A program made the position numbers and the translations under genes. The notes beneath the pieces are model-generated. The model ran no database searches and was not told the DNA's origin. It worked only from the letters and a program-made list of their open reading frames with translations. This document shows positions 51,226 to 63,606 of a stretch of DNA of 64,000 nucleotides, in pieces. Positions within the stretch are counted from its first letter, which is position 1, and the number at the start of each line of letters is the position of its first letter. Source of the DNA: Crossaster papposus (taxonomy: Eukaryota > Echinodermata > Asteroidea > Velatida > Solasteridae). The DNA is taken from assembly GCA_037893245.1 (NCBI GenBank), contig JBAIAA010000025.1, positions 868,001 through 932,000 on the forward strand. Reading direction: 5' to 3'.

Positions 51226-54200
51226 GTGGCTAAAATAGACTATGTATATGCCATGTATATGACAATTATGGAGAGAAAACTTAAAGGAAGCCGTAAAGCC
51301 CATGGCCATAACGGGCGCAACACTCAGAGTTGCAAATTGACCAGTAAACGCATGAAAGAGGATTCTTTTGATGATATTTTGCAGTCAAAGCCAAATGGAA
51401 GCTGTAAGATGGATGGATGCAATAAAACTGGCCAAATGGGAAAATCTGAACTAAACATTTGTACATACAATGTTAGAACCTTGAGAAACGAGGAAAGTGT
51501 AGAAAGTTTGTTGGATGAACTAGAGGGATTCAAATGGGACGTCATTGGGCTTGCTGAAACGAAGAGACAAGGAGAAGGATTGACAGAACTTAAAGGAGGC
51601 ACATGGCTCTACAACAGGGGGAAAACAGAGGATGACAAAAATGCAAAAGGAATTGGATTTCTAATCCATACCAAATTTAAGGACTATGTGAAAGAAGTTA
51701 AAAGCTATTCAAACAGGGTAGCTGCCATGAAAATACAATTGACGGGAAAGGATGAAATGTACATCATACAAGTTTATGCACCCACAAGTGATTATGATGA
51801 TATAATAGTGGAGGAATTCTATGAAGATATCAATAAGGCCATTATAGACAATTCGGGTACCTATACAGTTCTTATGGGTGACTTCAATGCAAAAATTTGA
51901 CAATGTGAAAAAGGAGAAGAAAATATCATGGGATCATTTAGTTACGGAGAAAGAAACTGGAGAGGTGAAAGGATGATAGAATTTGCAATGGAACATAAAC
52001 TTAAAGTGACCAATACATACTTTAAGAAACACAAGAGTCGTTACTGGACCTGGGAGAGTCCAAATGGAGTTACTAAAAACCAGATAGATTTCATACTTAG
52101 TAACCAGCGAGGGATAGTCAAGAACTGTGAAGTCATCACCAATGTAGATATTGCAAGTGATCATAGAGTGGTCAGAGTCAATATAAGCATCAACAAGAAA
52201 CTGGCCAGGCTTAGATTCATTCAAAATAAAAGGAAGACACGGATTAACATCATGAAGCTGAAGGAAAAGAAAGAAGAATTTCAACTAAAGCTTCACAACC
52301 GCTTTGATGGACTAGAGTTGGAGGATATGGACATTGATGAGCGATGCAATATGGTGACATCAGCAATGCTAGAAGAAGCCAAATCTGTAGCCCCAACTGA
52401 GAAAAGAAAGATAGTAAGATCGGAAGAGGATAAAGAAATAGAGGAACTAGATCAAAGAAGAAAGAAAATACGTTTGAAAGAATCCAAGACAACAACAGAA
52501 AAAGTGGAGTATGCAGAAATAGTGAAACTGGTGAAAAAGAAACGACGCCAAAGGAAAAGACGAAAAACTTCTAAACTCATTTTAGAAACTCTAGAAAGCG
52601 GGAGAGGACCAAAAACAATACAAAAGATGGAATGCAAAAAGTCAAGAATGAGCAAATTGAAGCAAAAGGATGGAAATATAACTTCTGAGAGATCGGAGCT
52701 ACTAGAAATATGCGCTGATTTCTACCAGGAACTTTATGGTTCAACGAAAAAAACAACAGAAGGATCATAAAGATATCTCAAACTCAGACATACCGCCAAT
52801 ACTACAAAGAGAAGTTGAGGAAGCTGTAAACAGTATGAAGGACAACAAAGCACCAGGAAATGACGAAATAACAAGTGATATTATCAAACAAGGAGGGGAG
52901 GAGACAATTACCCAGTTACTGAAACTATTCAACCAGATATTGGAAAAGCAACAGATTCCAACCACTTGGAAAGAGGCAAAAATAATTCTTTTATACAAGA
53001 AAGGTGACAAAGCTGATGTAAAAAACTATCGCCCAATCAGCCTTCTATCTCATCTGTACAAGATCTTCACCAAAGTAATTCAAAATAGAATCAAAGATAT
53101 ATTGGACACAAATCAACCCAGAGAACAAGCAGGGTTTAGAGCTGGATTCTCAACAACAGACCACCTACAAGCTATAAATCAACTCATTGAGAAGGCAAAT
53201 GAGTACCAACTTCAACTATGCCTCGGATTTGTGGATTACCAGAAGGCGTTCGATTCCATCGAACACACAGACATGTTTGATGCCCTACGAACGATTAACA
53301 TTGAAGAAGGGTATGTGAGCATCCTGAAAGATATTTACAGCAACGCAGTAGCCAGAATTCACATTGATAATGATGTATCAAGGGAGGTCAAGATTCAGAG
53401 GGGAGTCCGAAAGGGAGACATATTATCTCCAAAGATATTCACAGCCACTGTAGAGGAAGTATTTAAAAAGTCGCATTTAAATGGAGGAATAAACATTGAT
53501 GGGGAAACACTTACTGATCTCAGATTCGCTGATGATGTGGCCTTGATCTCAACATCAATCAAAGACTTGGAAGACCAGCTGACAGGTCTCAACAGAGAGA
53601 GTAAACTTATTGGCCTAACTATGCACAAAGATAAAACCAAATATATGACAAACTATGACACAGATGAAAACATTGAGATAGAAGGTCGAACGTTAGAGAG
53701 AGTGAGCAGTTACAAGTATCTGGGACAAACTTTGAAAATGGAAGACACCACAAAAGAAGAAGTTATGATGAGAGTAAAAGCAGGATGGATGAACTTTGGA
53801 AGATATAAAGACATGTTGACCGATAAAAACCTACCCATGTCACTAAGAAGAAGAATTTTCAACCAGTGCATTCTAACAACTATGACATATGGATCAGAAA
53901 CATGGTCATTGACAAAGGATATAGAACAGAAGCTTGTGACTACTCAACGAGCTATGGAGAGAAAGATGTCGCATTTATCTCTGCGAGACAAAATTAATCA
54001 CAAAGTCATACGCCAGAAAACAAAGGTTAAAGACATAATGGAGAAAGTCAGAGAATCAAAGTGGAGATGGGCTGGGCATGTAGCAAGACTCCAGGACAAT
54101 AGATGGACAAATCGTTTAACAGAATGGCAACCAAGGATGGGAAAGAGAAGAAGAGGAAGGCAGAAGAGAAGATGGAGAGATGACCTAACATCATACATGG

Positions 54201-54316
54201 GAACTGCGGCTTGGACTAGGATAGCTAGAGACAGAAGAGAATGGAAATGTTATGAGGAGGGCTTTGTCCAACGTATGTGTAACCAGCCAGACTGTTACGC
54301 TGCCTGGTACTTGTAG
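51226..54316 (+). pseudogene. RTE-clade LINE: endonuclease-reverse transcriptase (two breaks)
   Basis: Starts with a short basic leader; APE-type endonuclease from ~51430: NICTYNVRTLRN, GLAETKRQ (Glu), VYAPTSDYDD, LMGDFNAKI (Asp-x-Asn), WTWESPNGVTKNQIDFIL and ASDHRVV. RT from ~52790: NKAPGNDEITSDII, YRPISLLSHLYKIF, REQAGFRAGFSTTDH, FVDYQKAFDSIEH (Asp), RGVRKGDILSPKIF, LRFADDVALIS (catalytic Asp-Asp), YKYLGQTL. C-terminal basic part GRQKRRWRDD...GTAAWTRIARDRREW is the RTE hallmark. It nicks the target and primes cDNA there. Breaks: in-frame TGA at 51898-51900 and a frameshift at ~52745. Otherwise complete, so fairly young. No target duplication was fixed. Confidence 0.87.
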
Positions 54317-55612
54317 ATTGTTTTGTTTGCACTGTAAATAGCGCCACCAATTGAAATTATTATTGTATAACTGAGTCGCCTGGCGGCGCCCTATAGTCAT
54401 CAATTTACATATGGTATGCTGTGCGCTAGTACATAGTCGGCTGATTTTAGAATGACTATGCTCGGGCTTTATTTTGATAAATTCCTTGCATTCCACTTCC
54501 AGTATAGTTTTCTTGTTGGACGCGTGGTCTTACAGAGAGTCACTCTATAGCTGAGCCAGCAACGCAGCACATGCCTTTGCTTTGCGTATGCCTTTGCCAA
54601 CACACTTTGCGAACATTGGTATTACAAATATTATGTCTTAGGACAAGTTTGACGTCTTCTTGGAGGCATGTGAGGTGTGGGGCCGCTTTGGTCGGTAAGT
54701 GTTATAACTTGCATTTGTTTGTGTGAAATTCCTTTATTAATTCCTTTTGCATTTGATGCACTAAGTTGTCTACTCGGGACAAATTATCCTAGAGTATAGT
54801 GTACCTTATTAAATTATCTTAAATTGATGCACCAGGTTGTGTACTCGGGATAAATTATCCTACGAGTATATTGCACCTTATATTTTGAGGTTAGTAACCT
54901 CCATCCTCACATTGCTTAATAAATTCAAAATGCACATTTGGGAATGTTTGGACACACTGCACTGCATTTTGATTGTAACATATATGTTGTAGTATATCGT
55001 TAGGAACATATCTTGGACATTGTTTGACCTTTATACTTTAAAAAAACATAGTACTTAGTGATACAAATGTGTATATTTATTGATACTTGTTGTAACTTGA
55101 CAGGGTTCTGGAGTTGAGGACATTTAGTGTTGCGCTTTTCAGGGTTGGTTAAGTCAACCTTGAATAGGTATGTTCAATTTAAACAAATATATTTATTCAT
55201 CCACTGGCATTGTGTCTTAACTTTAATCCATTTGGAAGCAATGGTGATTTGCAAGTTTCATATTTGCACACCCTTAAATTATGAATGTTTAGATATTGTA
55301 TTGTGAATATAATAATTTGTATTAGTAAATTGCTTGTCTTGAAAATGTCTATGAATTGTATTATCGACAGACTAACTGGTTGTATTGATCTTTTCAAAGT
55401 CAATACATTCCTTCTTTGTATAAAAAGGTACCATTGCCAACTTGAGATTGCCTATAACAGTTGATCTTTTCCATTTTTCTATAATAGACCTAATGGCTGT
55501 CGTTTTTGGATAGTGCTTGTCATTTTTGATAGAAGTAGTCGTTTTGATAACGTCATCGTGTTGAATAGCGGTTGTCGTGTTAAAATCGATTGTCATATTT
55601 GTATAGTTGTCA
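54317..55612. other. LINE 3' flank and left part of a split LTR
   Basis: No gene. A ~71-bp tandem pair lies at ~54752-54895 (TTGATGCAC..GGTTGT..TACTCGGGA..AAATTATCCTA). The right part of this region is continuous with 63607 onward if the nested Gypsy element 55613-63606 is removed, and so probably belongs to the LTR that ends near 63810; its left border is not clear. Confidence 0.45.
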
Positions 55613-57000
55613 TGTAAATGGGGGTGGGGGGTTGATATTCCCTTTTTATAGCCGGCTGAAAGGAGAAGGACAAAGGGAGCAGCAGTCAGGGATTATGTTG
55701 AAACAGCACTTTAATAATTAAAATAAACAAATCAAATCTTTCTTCAAAAATTACAAGAAACTACTAGCAATTAACTTCTACAGCTAGTTATACATCAAAC
55801 TAAAGCAAAATCATGAAATAAAATAAAATAAGATACAAATAAAAAGAATGATTTTAACCTCAAAAGGAAAATAAAACAACAAAATCTCAATCAGCAAAAA
55901 ATACATAAGCTTCCTATTAACAGTCCTAAAATAAGAAAAGAAACACTAAACCTTCAAGAATGATAAGAATATATAACTATATTCTTGTCTGTGGCCTGCT
56001 TCTGGCCCCAACTGGGTCCACAAATCCAAACAAAGACTTTAATAGAAAACATAAAATATCTAAATGGTGGAAAAAGTTACTTACAACTTTCCCAATAAAC
56101 AATCCTGACTATGCCTAGCCTGGCACTTGCCTTCAGTTTAAACAAACAAAAAGGAAATAGTCAATTAACCTCTGTCACAGACATACTATCCCAGGCTAGC
56201 CTGGCTACTAGCTACTACTGAGCCCCAAGGTTCGGAGTTAATGACCTAACCATATGGTTCAGGAATGTCCACCCAGGGCTCAGGCCACAATGCAAGGGTC
56301 TGTCCTGGTCTGGACATGATAACACATTGTATACAGTAAACTTTGTGGATAAAACTCAACAGAAATGAAAAAGATCCTCTTAAAAATTCACTGTCTTAGA
56401 AAAGTCAAACAAACAAAATCCAATACAAAACCTAATCTCTTAAGCCTGAACTTACAGGAAATCTACTTAATTATTCAAAATAGCCTTTGGTTAAAGGAGA
56501 AATTCCAGGAAAATAACTTGAACTCTATTCCAAAATAGGACAAAATTGGGTCAGTGTGACCAGTTCCATACAGTATAAAATAAAGCAAAGGCTCGAAACC
56601 CTTCCCAATTTAAATATACAAAAACCATTAAATTCTGATTTGAAAGTATAACAACAACCATAGTAAAACATTTTAAAGATCTCCAAATCACTGTATAAGA
56701 AATGTCATTATTTAAATGCAACAAAATTAAGGAAATCTCCTACCTGAAAGGAGAAGGACAAAGGGAGCAGCAGTCAGGGATTATGTTGAAACAGAGGTGC
56801 TGGGTCAATCACCCCAACTGCTTCACCCTCATGGCCAATGGGTCAGTCCACTCTCAGGCAGGGGTGAAAAGGGCTATACAACTAATGTAAACTGAACATA
56901 AGGGCTGGATAATTCTACTAAAGTTTAAGAAAAACAAAAAAAGGAAAGGGGGTGATCAAGAAAATTAAAAATAGGAGCAAGCAAAAGGGGACCCTTTACA
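55613..57000 (-). repeat. 3' LTR of Gypsy element 2
   Basis: Copy of 62221-63606. Contains a ~49-bp direct repeat (AGGAGAAGGACAAAGGGAGC...) at both 55662 and 56748, about 1,087 bp apart, enclosing an AT-rich block. Small open frames inside the LTRs are chance. Confidence 0.9.
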
Positions 57001-57057
57001 TCCTCCAACGCTAATCTATTGGCGTCCCTGCCAATACTGTACGTTTAGTGCCCAAAA

Positions 57058-58314
57058 TTAATACATTAAACGCTCTGGTGCCTTCCCTCGATTAGCTCTT
57101 GTAGAGTGTCGTCTCGTCACTGGCTCTGGTACAGGAGAATCAGGCCTGATGGCAAAACCTCGCTTCTGGACTTCCGGCTTGGCTACCGGTCCTGGAGTAA
57201 CTGGCTCGACGACCGGCTGTTCACGGATATCGGGCACTACCGGATGTGTGATGGGAAGGGAAGGGAGCAGCCGGGGGACTTTTTGTGTCGGCTGGTTCTG
57301 TACATCGAGGGGCAAGGAAACTAGCTTCGCTCGATTGGGTTTTGCCGCTGGTGGTGTGGGCAACCTTCTTTGTACTGGTATCTGAACTGGTATAAGCCAG
57401 CCTCTGGCACGAACTGGTGAAGTCTCGTCTGGTGTATCATTGGTGTCTGGACTGAAACTGGTGGGTGGGGAACCTTCGGGCTTGAACCGACATATGGAAA
57501 TTGCATTTCGATGGAGAATCTTCCGTTTCATGGTTCCTTCCTGTTCCACCTCGTATACAGGAATCCCTGGATTAGGCTGCCGCAGGACTGTGTATGGGGT
57601 TGGCTCCCAACGGTCCTGTAGTTTGGACCTCCCCTTCAGGCCTCTCTGACGGACAAGAACACGCTCTCCAGGAAGTAGTGGCAAATCCCGTGCCTTCTTG
57701 TCAAAGGCTCGCTTTTGGGTGCCGGTAGCTGCATCAAGAGACTTTCTTGCGACCCCATGAGCAAACTGGAGACGTTGATTGTGTCTGCCAACCCAATCAT
57801 CTGTGTTCCGACCACCTTCGTGTTCCGGTAAGCCCATCATCACATCAAGAGGGATCCGCCCATGTCTTCCAAACATCAGGTAGTATGGGGTGTAGCCCGT
57901 GGATGCATGGCATGAATTGTTGTAATGGAAGCAGAGTTCAGGAAGATAGTCTGCCCAGCGGTGTTTCTTCTCTGTTTCCATCGTACCGATGAGGTCCATC
58001 AGGGTTCGATTGAACCTCTCACAAAGGCCATTCCCTGCAAGATGGTAAGGGGTTGTCCGACTTTTCTGAACTCCATACAAAAGGCACAGCTCTTTGATAG
58101 TGTTGGACTCAAAATTTGCTCCTTGGTCGGAGTGAAGCCTGGCCGGAACACCGTAATAAACTATGAACCTTTTCCAAAGGGCCTTTGCTGTCGTGATTGC
58201 CGTCTGATCTCTGGTGGGGACTGCCACTGTAAGCTTGGTAAAGTGGTCTGTGATTACCAGCACGTGCTCATAACCTCCAGATGACCTTTCCAGCGTCAAG
58301 AAATCTAGGGCCAC
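57058..58314 (-). CDS. Gypsy 2 integrase, catalytic core to C-terminus
   Basis: 418 codons, open. First Asp in MALDFLTLE, second in LHSDQGANFES, Glu in NGLCERFNRTL, the D,D-35-E triad of retroviral-type integrases. GPY/F-like C-terminal region: ERVLVRQRGLKGRSKLQDRW and PYTVLRQ. It ends in a Pro-rich tail with basic patches and RRHSTRANRGKAPERLMY. The N-terminal zinc finger is in the previous piece (58268-59209), out of frame by a shift near 58290. Start given is the open-frame limit, not a true start. Confidence 0.85.
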   Translation of the reverse strand: MALDFLTLERSSGGYEHVLVITDHFTKLTVAVPTRDQTAITTAKALWKRFIVYYGVPARLHSDQGANFESNTIKELCLLYGVQKSRTTPYHLAGNGLCERFNRTLMDLIGTMETEKKHRWADYLPELCFHYNNSCHASTGYTPYYLMFGRHGRIPLDVMMGLPEHEGGRNTDDWVGRHNQRLQFAHGVARKSLDAATGTQKRAFDKKARDLPLLPGERVLVRQRGLKGRSKLQDRWEPTPYTVLRQPNPGIPVYEVEQEGTMKRKILHRNAISICRFKPEGSPPTSFSPDTNDTPDETSPVRARGWLIPVQIPVQRRLPTPPAAKPNRAKLVSLPLDVQNQPTQKVPRLLPSLPITHPVVPDIREQPVVEPVTPGPVAKPEVQKRGFAIRPDSPVPEPVTRRHSTRANRGKAPERLMY

Positions 58315-60717
58315 TAGTTCCAGGGGAGCTGTTGTCCTGATCGAAACCTAGAGGGGCTTTGGTGGCCCTCCCTCGCTTCCTAAAGGCACACCTCTCGCAG
58401 CTGTTGCACCAGTCTTGTACTTTGGATGACATACGTGGCCAGAACAAACGACGTCGCGCTGCCTCCTGAATTCGATCTGCACCTAGATGCCCGGCGTTGT
58501 TGTGGAGTTCAGTAAGGACTCCATCCTGGAATCCAGAAGGCAATACCAATTGCTGCCTTTCCTCCAGCCTCTTCGGGTCTGTGGTCACCCGGTATAAGAC
58601 TCCATCTATGATTTGCAAACGCTTCCATTCTTTCAGGATCAGCTTTGATGAAGGACTAAGGTTGGCTCGCTCTTCTGGCATTGGTTGTTTCTCCTTGAGG
58701 ACAAGCTTCATGATTGGTGCAATGTCTGGGTCTTCTTCCTGGGCTTTTGACATGTCTGCGATGGATATGCCTGGCATGGTTTCGATGATGTTTAGACAAA
58801 CATCTTGGGCAGGGGTTTCTGGACTGCCCGTGAACTCCTCAAGGACCGCTTGGACAACTGCTAGGGTAATCTCGCCTTGAGCTAGATCATCTGTCTCGTC
58901 TGGGCAGTCGGCATGGGGAAGTCTGGAAAGGGCATCAGCATTGTCGTTACTTTTCCCAGGGCGGTATTTTATGTCAAACTGGAAGTTTGCCAGCTGAGCA
59001 ATCCATCTTTGTTCGACAGCTCGAAGTTGTGCAGTGTTCAAATGTACCAGTGGATTGTGGTCAGTGAAGACCGTGAACTTCGCTCCTATCAGATACTCCT
59101 TAAACTTGTCTGTGATGGCCCACTTCAGCGCGAGCAGCTCCAGTTTAAAGGCACTGTAGTAGGTATCGTTTTGTTCTGCTTTGCGTAGCCCTCGACTGGC
59201 GTATGCCACGACCCTCTCTTTTCCGTCTTGCTCCTGGGACAGGACAGCCCCCAGTCCATGGTTGCTGGCATCTGTGTACAGACGAAATGGTTTGGAGTAG
59301 TCAGGGTAAGCAAGGATTGGGGAGACATCAGGCTTTGTCGAAGTTGGTCAAAAGCTTGCTGACACTCGGCCGTCCATTTGAATTGGGTTGTTTTCACCAA
59401 CTTTTTTGCTCCCTTTTTGGGCTGACCTGTTAGGGCAAACAGCGGTTGGGCAATCTTAGAGAAATCTCGCACAAACCTCCTGTAGTACCCTGCGAAACCC
59501 AAGAACGATCTTACTGCCTTTGGAGATGTTGGGACTGGTCAGTTCTCCAACGCTGAACATTTTTCTGGGTCAGTCTCAATGCCGTCTGCTGATGCTCTGT
59601 GACCGAGGAAACCGATAGATGTCTTCAGCAGGTGACACTTCGAGGGTTTTGCCTTCAGACCATGCTTGGCTAGACGTGAAAAGACCATGTCAAGTCTCTT
59701 CATGTGGGACGAGAAGTCAGGGGAGAAAATGATGATGTCATCAAGGTAGAACATCAGGGTCTCGCACGATTGGTCACCAAAGCATCGCTCCATGAACCTT
59801 TGGAATGTGGCAGGGGCGTTACTCAGACCAAACGGCATGCGGTTAAATTCATACAAGCCCATGGGTGTGGTGAAGGCCGTTTTCTCCCTGTCTGCTTCAT
59901 CCATAGTGATCTGCCAGTAGCCGCTGGCCAAATCAACTGTCGAGAAGTACCGTGCTCCTCGAAGGGCATCAAGGGACTCGTCGACTCTTGGGAGGGGAAA
60001 TGCATCTGGTGTGGTTACGGCATTCAGACGCCGGTAGTCAATGCAAAGACGTCTTTCTCCACACTTCTTCCTAACCAAAACAATAGGCGACGCCCATGGG
60101 TTGGTGCTTTCTCTGATGACTCCTTTACCAAGAAGTGTTTTTAGGTGATCCTTCACTTCTTGGTAGAGGTGGGGAGGAACTCTACGATACCGCTCCTTGA
60201 GAGGTCTAGTTGGGCCTGTAGGAATTGTGTGACGGACCGAAGTGGTCATGCCGAAGTCATCGTCAGCCTTGGAGAAAACCTCTCTGTGCTGCTCGAGTAG
60301 AGAGCTCAACTCTTGAAACTCACTTTGCGATAGCATCTCTCTGTCAACATTAACTGGTACAGGGAGCTCTTCAGGGGTGGTCTGCCGGTCTGTATCTGGA
60401 TGCTCTCCAAGACGCACCTCCACTTCATGGAGGCCTAGCTCCACTAACTCAAGATAAGATGGCTCACCTTGACAGACTTCATGGAAGGCACTCAACTGGG
60501 CTAGCCGCATACCGCGGTGGACCTTGACATCCCACTGGTTGGGGTTAGCAAGCCTTATAGGGATAACGCCACCTTTGATGTTACAGACGCTCCTTGCGAC
60601 CATCAGATGCTTTGGCAGGAACTTGGCCGGTGTAGGTTCAACAAGTACATTACCCTTAAATGGGACTCCACGGCACCTGCCAGGGACAATGACTTCTGTG
60701 CCTGCTGGGATTACCAT
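58268..60717 (-). pseudogene. Gypsy 2 reverse transcriptase-RNase H-integrase finger (broken)
   Basis: RT 60717-59539: [34 protein letters not shown] (Asp), GLSNAPATFQRFM, and YLDDIIIFSPD (catalytic). In-frame TGA at 59539-59541 (where a Trp codon is usual), then GFAGYYRRFVRDFSKIA to 59125; frameshift near 59210; RNase H with FTDHNPLVHL and NADALSRLP; integrase HHCC finger HLGADRIQEAARRRLFWP..CERC at 58490-58390; frameshift near 58290. A TAA at 60766-60768 separates it from the protease in the same frame. Confidence 0.85.
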
Positions 60718-60765
60718 GGGGCGATAGTTGGCTGCGTATACCAGAATGGGCTCCTCCTTTGGGGA

Positions 60766-61248
60766 TTAAAGAGATGGGCCAATCTCTATTGTCTGGTGAG
60801 CATGTTGGCACGACTGCTTCTGGGACTGGAATTTGGACTGAAAGTGGGGGGAAATGGGGTCTTTGAAGAAGACATCTTTGCATTTCCGGAGAATGTTCAT
60901 CCCGATAATGCTGGGCACTGGTCGGGTCATTGATGGCTTCAAGATAAAGAAGACAGCTTTCTTGATCTCACATCCCATCACATTGATGTCCAATTCGACG
61001 ACTCCTTGGTAGGGAATGTCTAAACCATTTGCTGCAACAAGACGAACAAAGGGACTGGTCAAGTTGCTGGTGTCGAAGTTGCCATTGAAGCACACTTTGA
61101 ACACTTCATCTGAAAGTGTTGAAACTTGAGATCCAGTGTCCAACAGGCTGGGGACACTCACTCCTTCAATGGCAACATCAACATACAGGCAGTCTCCAAC
61201 CGCCTCCTTGGGTGAAATGGACCGTTGCGCTGTCCTAGGACGTTCCAA
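60766..61248 (-). CDS. Gypsy 2 protease region
   Basis: 160 codons. Active site VPSLLDTGSQVSTLS (residues ~33-47) and the flap-side IIGMNIL (~112). A retroviral aspartic protease acts as a dimer to cut Gag-Pol. It is in another frame than gag (ends 61275), so a frameshift or a true gag-pol frame change lies at ~61260; it is in frame with RT except for the TAA at 60766-60768. Confidence 0.8.
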   Translation of the reverse strand: MERPRTAQRSISPKEAVGDCLYVDVAIEGVSVPSLLDTGSQVSTLSDEVFKVCFNGNFDTSNLTSPFVRLVAANGLDIPYQGVVELDINVMGCEIKKAVFFILKPSMTRPVPSIIGMNILRKCKDVFFKDPISPHFQSKFQSQKQSCQHAHQTIEIGPSL

Positions 61249-61274
61249 TGTCTGGCCCTCGACACTGGAACACC

Positions 61275-62204
61275 CTAGTTTACCTGGGATGGAGAATTAT
61301 GGGAATGACGTGGGGGTTGTCTTCGGCTACACTCTCTTGCCATGTGGCCGGGTTGGTCACAGATGAAGCAGATGGGATTTCCTTGATCATCCCATCGTGG
61401 TTGTTTCCTGGGCCGTCTATACTGGGCAGGGGGAGCAGAAAGACGCAGCTGATTCATTTCTGATCTCATGGCTGCCATCATCTCAGCCATCTCTTTTTGT
61501 TGGCGTACGGTCCTGTCAAGGGTGGTCTGGAGAGCCGTCAGGGCACTGACTGACTCCGCACTGGCAGCATTCACCAGGGTACATCCAGCTGTCTCACGGT
61601 CAGCAGCTAGGTGCAATGCCTCTCTGCGGACATCGCCAAAGGTCATATCTGGCTGCCTCCTCAACTCCATCCAGAGCATCCGCTGAACATCTGTGTTTGC
61701 CAAACCAGCGACAAACCTGTCCCTGAGGAGTTCATCTGGCTTGGGAACAGCCTCTGGATCCCGTTTTCTCAGCCTTCCAAGGGTCTCCTGTAGGGCAAGG
61801 GAAAACTCCCGCATGGTCTCTCTAGAGGATTGTCGTCTCCCGTGGAACTGCTGAAGGAGTGAAGATGATGGGGTCTGGTCACCATACGTCTCCAGTAGTC
61901 GGGTAAAGATGTCTGCTGCATATTGCCGGTCATCAGGGGACATAACGAGAACTTCACGTTTCGCCTCCCCTCCCAGGTACTTGATCAGCACCTGGGACTG
62001 CTGGTCGAGTGGGGTATTCCATGTCTGAAGCATGGACTTCATGTCGGCAACCCATTCCTCCACTGTTGGATCATTTACGCTCGTCTTTTTGCCGATGAAC
62101 ATATTAACCTTCTGGTCGATCGGGACAAATGTAACATGGTGGGCTGCTGGTGCTTGCGCAGCCCCTCCATTGTTCCCTGCTTCTCCTTCATTCATGGCCG
62201 GCAT
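61275..62204 (-). CDS. Gypsy 2 Gag
   Basis: 309 codons, intact, from an ATG right after the primer site. Capsid-type retrotrans_gag region (VEEWVADMKSMLQTWN near 50; FHGRRQSSRETMREFSLALQ near 120; DELLRDRFVAGLANTDVQRM near 155), a helical spacer, and one zinc knuckle CFICDQPGHMARECSRR (~280-296). It forms the particle that packages the RNA. Intact Gag next to damaged Pol means the copy could still be mobilised in trans. Confidence 0.87.
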   Translation of the reverse strand: MPAMNEGEAGNNGGAAQAPAAHHVTFVPIDQKVNMFIGKKTSVNDPTVEEWVADMKSMLQTWNTPLDQQSQVLIKYLGGEAKREVLVMSPDDRQYAADIFTRLLETYGDQTPSSSLLQQFHGRRQSSRETMREFSLALQETLGRLRKRDPEAVPKPDELLRDRFVAGLANTDVQRMLWMELRRQPDMTFGDVRREALHLAADRETAGCTLVNAASAESVSALTALQTTLDRTVRQQKEMAEMMAAMRSEMNQLRLSAPPAQYRRPRKQPRWDDQGNPICFICDQPGHMARECSRRQPPRHSHNSPSQVN

Positions 62205-62220
62205 CCCACTTCTGACACAT

Positions 62221-63606
62221 TCAAATGGGGGTGGGGGGTTGATATTCCCTTTTTATAGCCGGCTGAGAGGAGAAGGACAAAGGGAGCAGCAGTCAGGAAT
62301 TATGTTGAAACAGCACTTTAATAATTAAAATAAACAAATCAAATCTTTCTTCAAAAATTACAAGAAACTACTAGCAATTAACTTCTACAGCTAGTTATAC
62401 ATCAAACTAAAGCAAAATCAGGAAATAAAATAAAATAAGATACAAATAAAAAGAATGATTTTAACCTCAAAAGGAAAATAAAACAACAAAATCTCAATCA
62501 GCAAAAAATACATAAGCTTCCTATTAACAGTCCTAAAATAAGAAAAGAAACACTAAACCTTCAAGAATGATAAGAATATATAACTATATTCTGGTCTGTG
62601 GCCTGCTTCTGGCCCCAACTGGGTCCACAAATCCAAACAAAGACTTTAATAGAAAACATAAAATATCTAAATGGTGGAAAAGTTACTTACAACTTTCCCA
62701 ATAAACAATCCTGACTATGCCTAGCCTGGCACTTGCCTTCAGTTTAAACAAACAAAAAGGAAATAGTCAATTAACCTCTGTCACAGACATACTATCCCAG
62801 GCTAGCCTGGCTACTAGCTACTACTGAGCCCCAAGGTTCGGAGTTAATGACCTAACCATATGGTTCAGGAATGTCCACCCAGGGCTCAGGCCACAATGCA
62901 AGGGTCTGTCCTGGTCTGGACATGATAACACATTGTATACAGTAAACTTTGTGGATAAAACTCAACAGAAATGAAAAAGATCCTCTTAAAAATTCACTGT
63001 CTTAAAAAAGTCAAACAAACAAAATCCAATACAAAACCTAATCTCTTAAGCCTGAACTTACAGGAAATCTACTTAATTATTCAAAATAGCCTTTGGTTAA
63101 AGGAGAAATTCCAGGAAAATAACTTGAACTCTATTCCAAAATAGGACAAAATTGGGTCAGTGTGACCAGTTCCATACAGTATAAAATAAAGCAAAGGCTC
63201 GAAACCCTTCCCAATTTAAATATACAAAAACCATTAAATTCTGATTTGAAAGTATAACAACAACCATAGTAAAACATTTTAAAGATTTCCAAATCACTGT
63301 ATAAGAAATGTCATTATTTAAATGCAACAAAATTAAGGAAATCTCCTACCTGAAAGGAGAAGGACAAAGGGAGCAGCAGTCAGGGATTATGTTGAAACAG
63401 AGGTGCTGGGTCAATCACCCCAACTGCTTCACCCTCATGGCCAATGGGTCAGTCCACTCTCAGGCAGGGGTGAAAAGGGCTATACAACTAATGTAAACTG
63501 AACATAAGGGCTGGATAATTCTACTAAAGTTTAAGAAAAACAAAAAAAGGAAAGGGGGTGATCAAGAAAATTAAAAATAGGAGCAAGCAAAAGGGGACCC
63601 TTTACA
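62221..63606 (-). repeat. 5' LTR of Gypsy element 2
   Basis: Partner of 55613-57000. On the minus strand it begins TGTAAAGGGTCCCC and ends CCCATTTGA, where the 3' copy has CCCATTTACA, so the internal boundary has changed by two or three bases. Confidence 0.9.

Larger units (their letters stand above)
55613..63606 (-). mobile_element. Full-length Gypsy LTR retrotransposon 2
   Basis: Two LTRs in direct orientation (left ~55613-57000, right ~62221-63606), about 1.38 kb, TGTAAA...TTTACA ends. By eye I count about seven differences between them, i.e. roughly half a percent, so insertion was recent. Flanks GTCA (55609) and GCCA (63607) may be a 4-bp target duplication with one change. Minus-strand genes gag, PR, RT, RNase H, IN fill 62204-57058. 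Behind the 5' LTR (right) lies GTGTCAGAAGTGGGAT (62219-62204), the usual primer-site type of many animal Gypsy elements. Confidence 0.9.

Noticed and set aside
55613..57000. Small proteins encoded in both LTRs (62-codon frame near 56702 and 63308)
   Set aside because: Identical only because the LTRs are copies; no domain or transcript signal.
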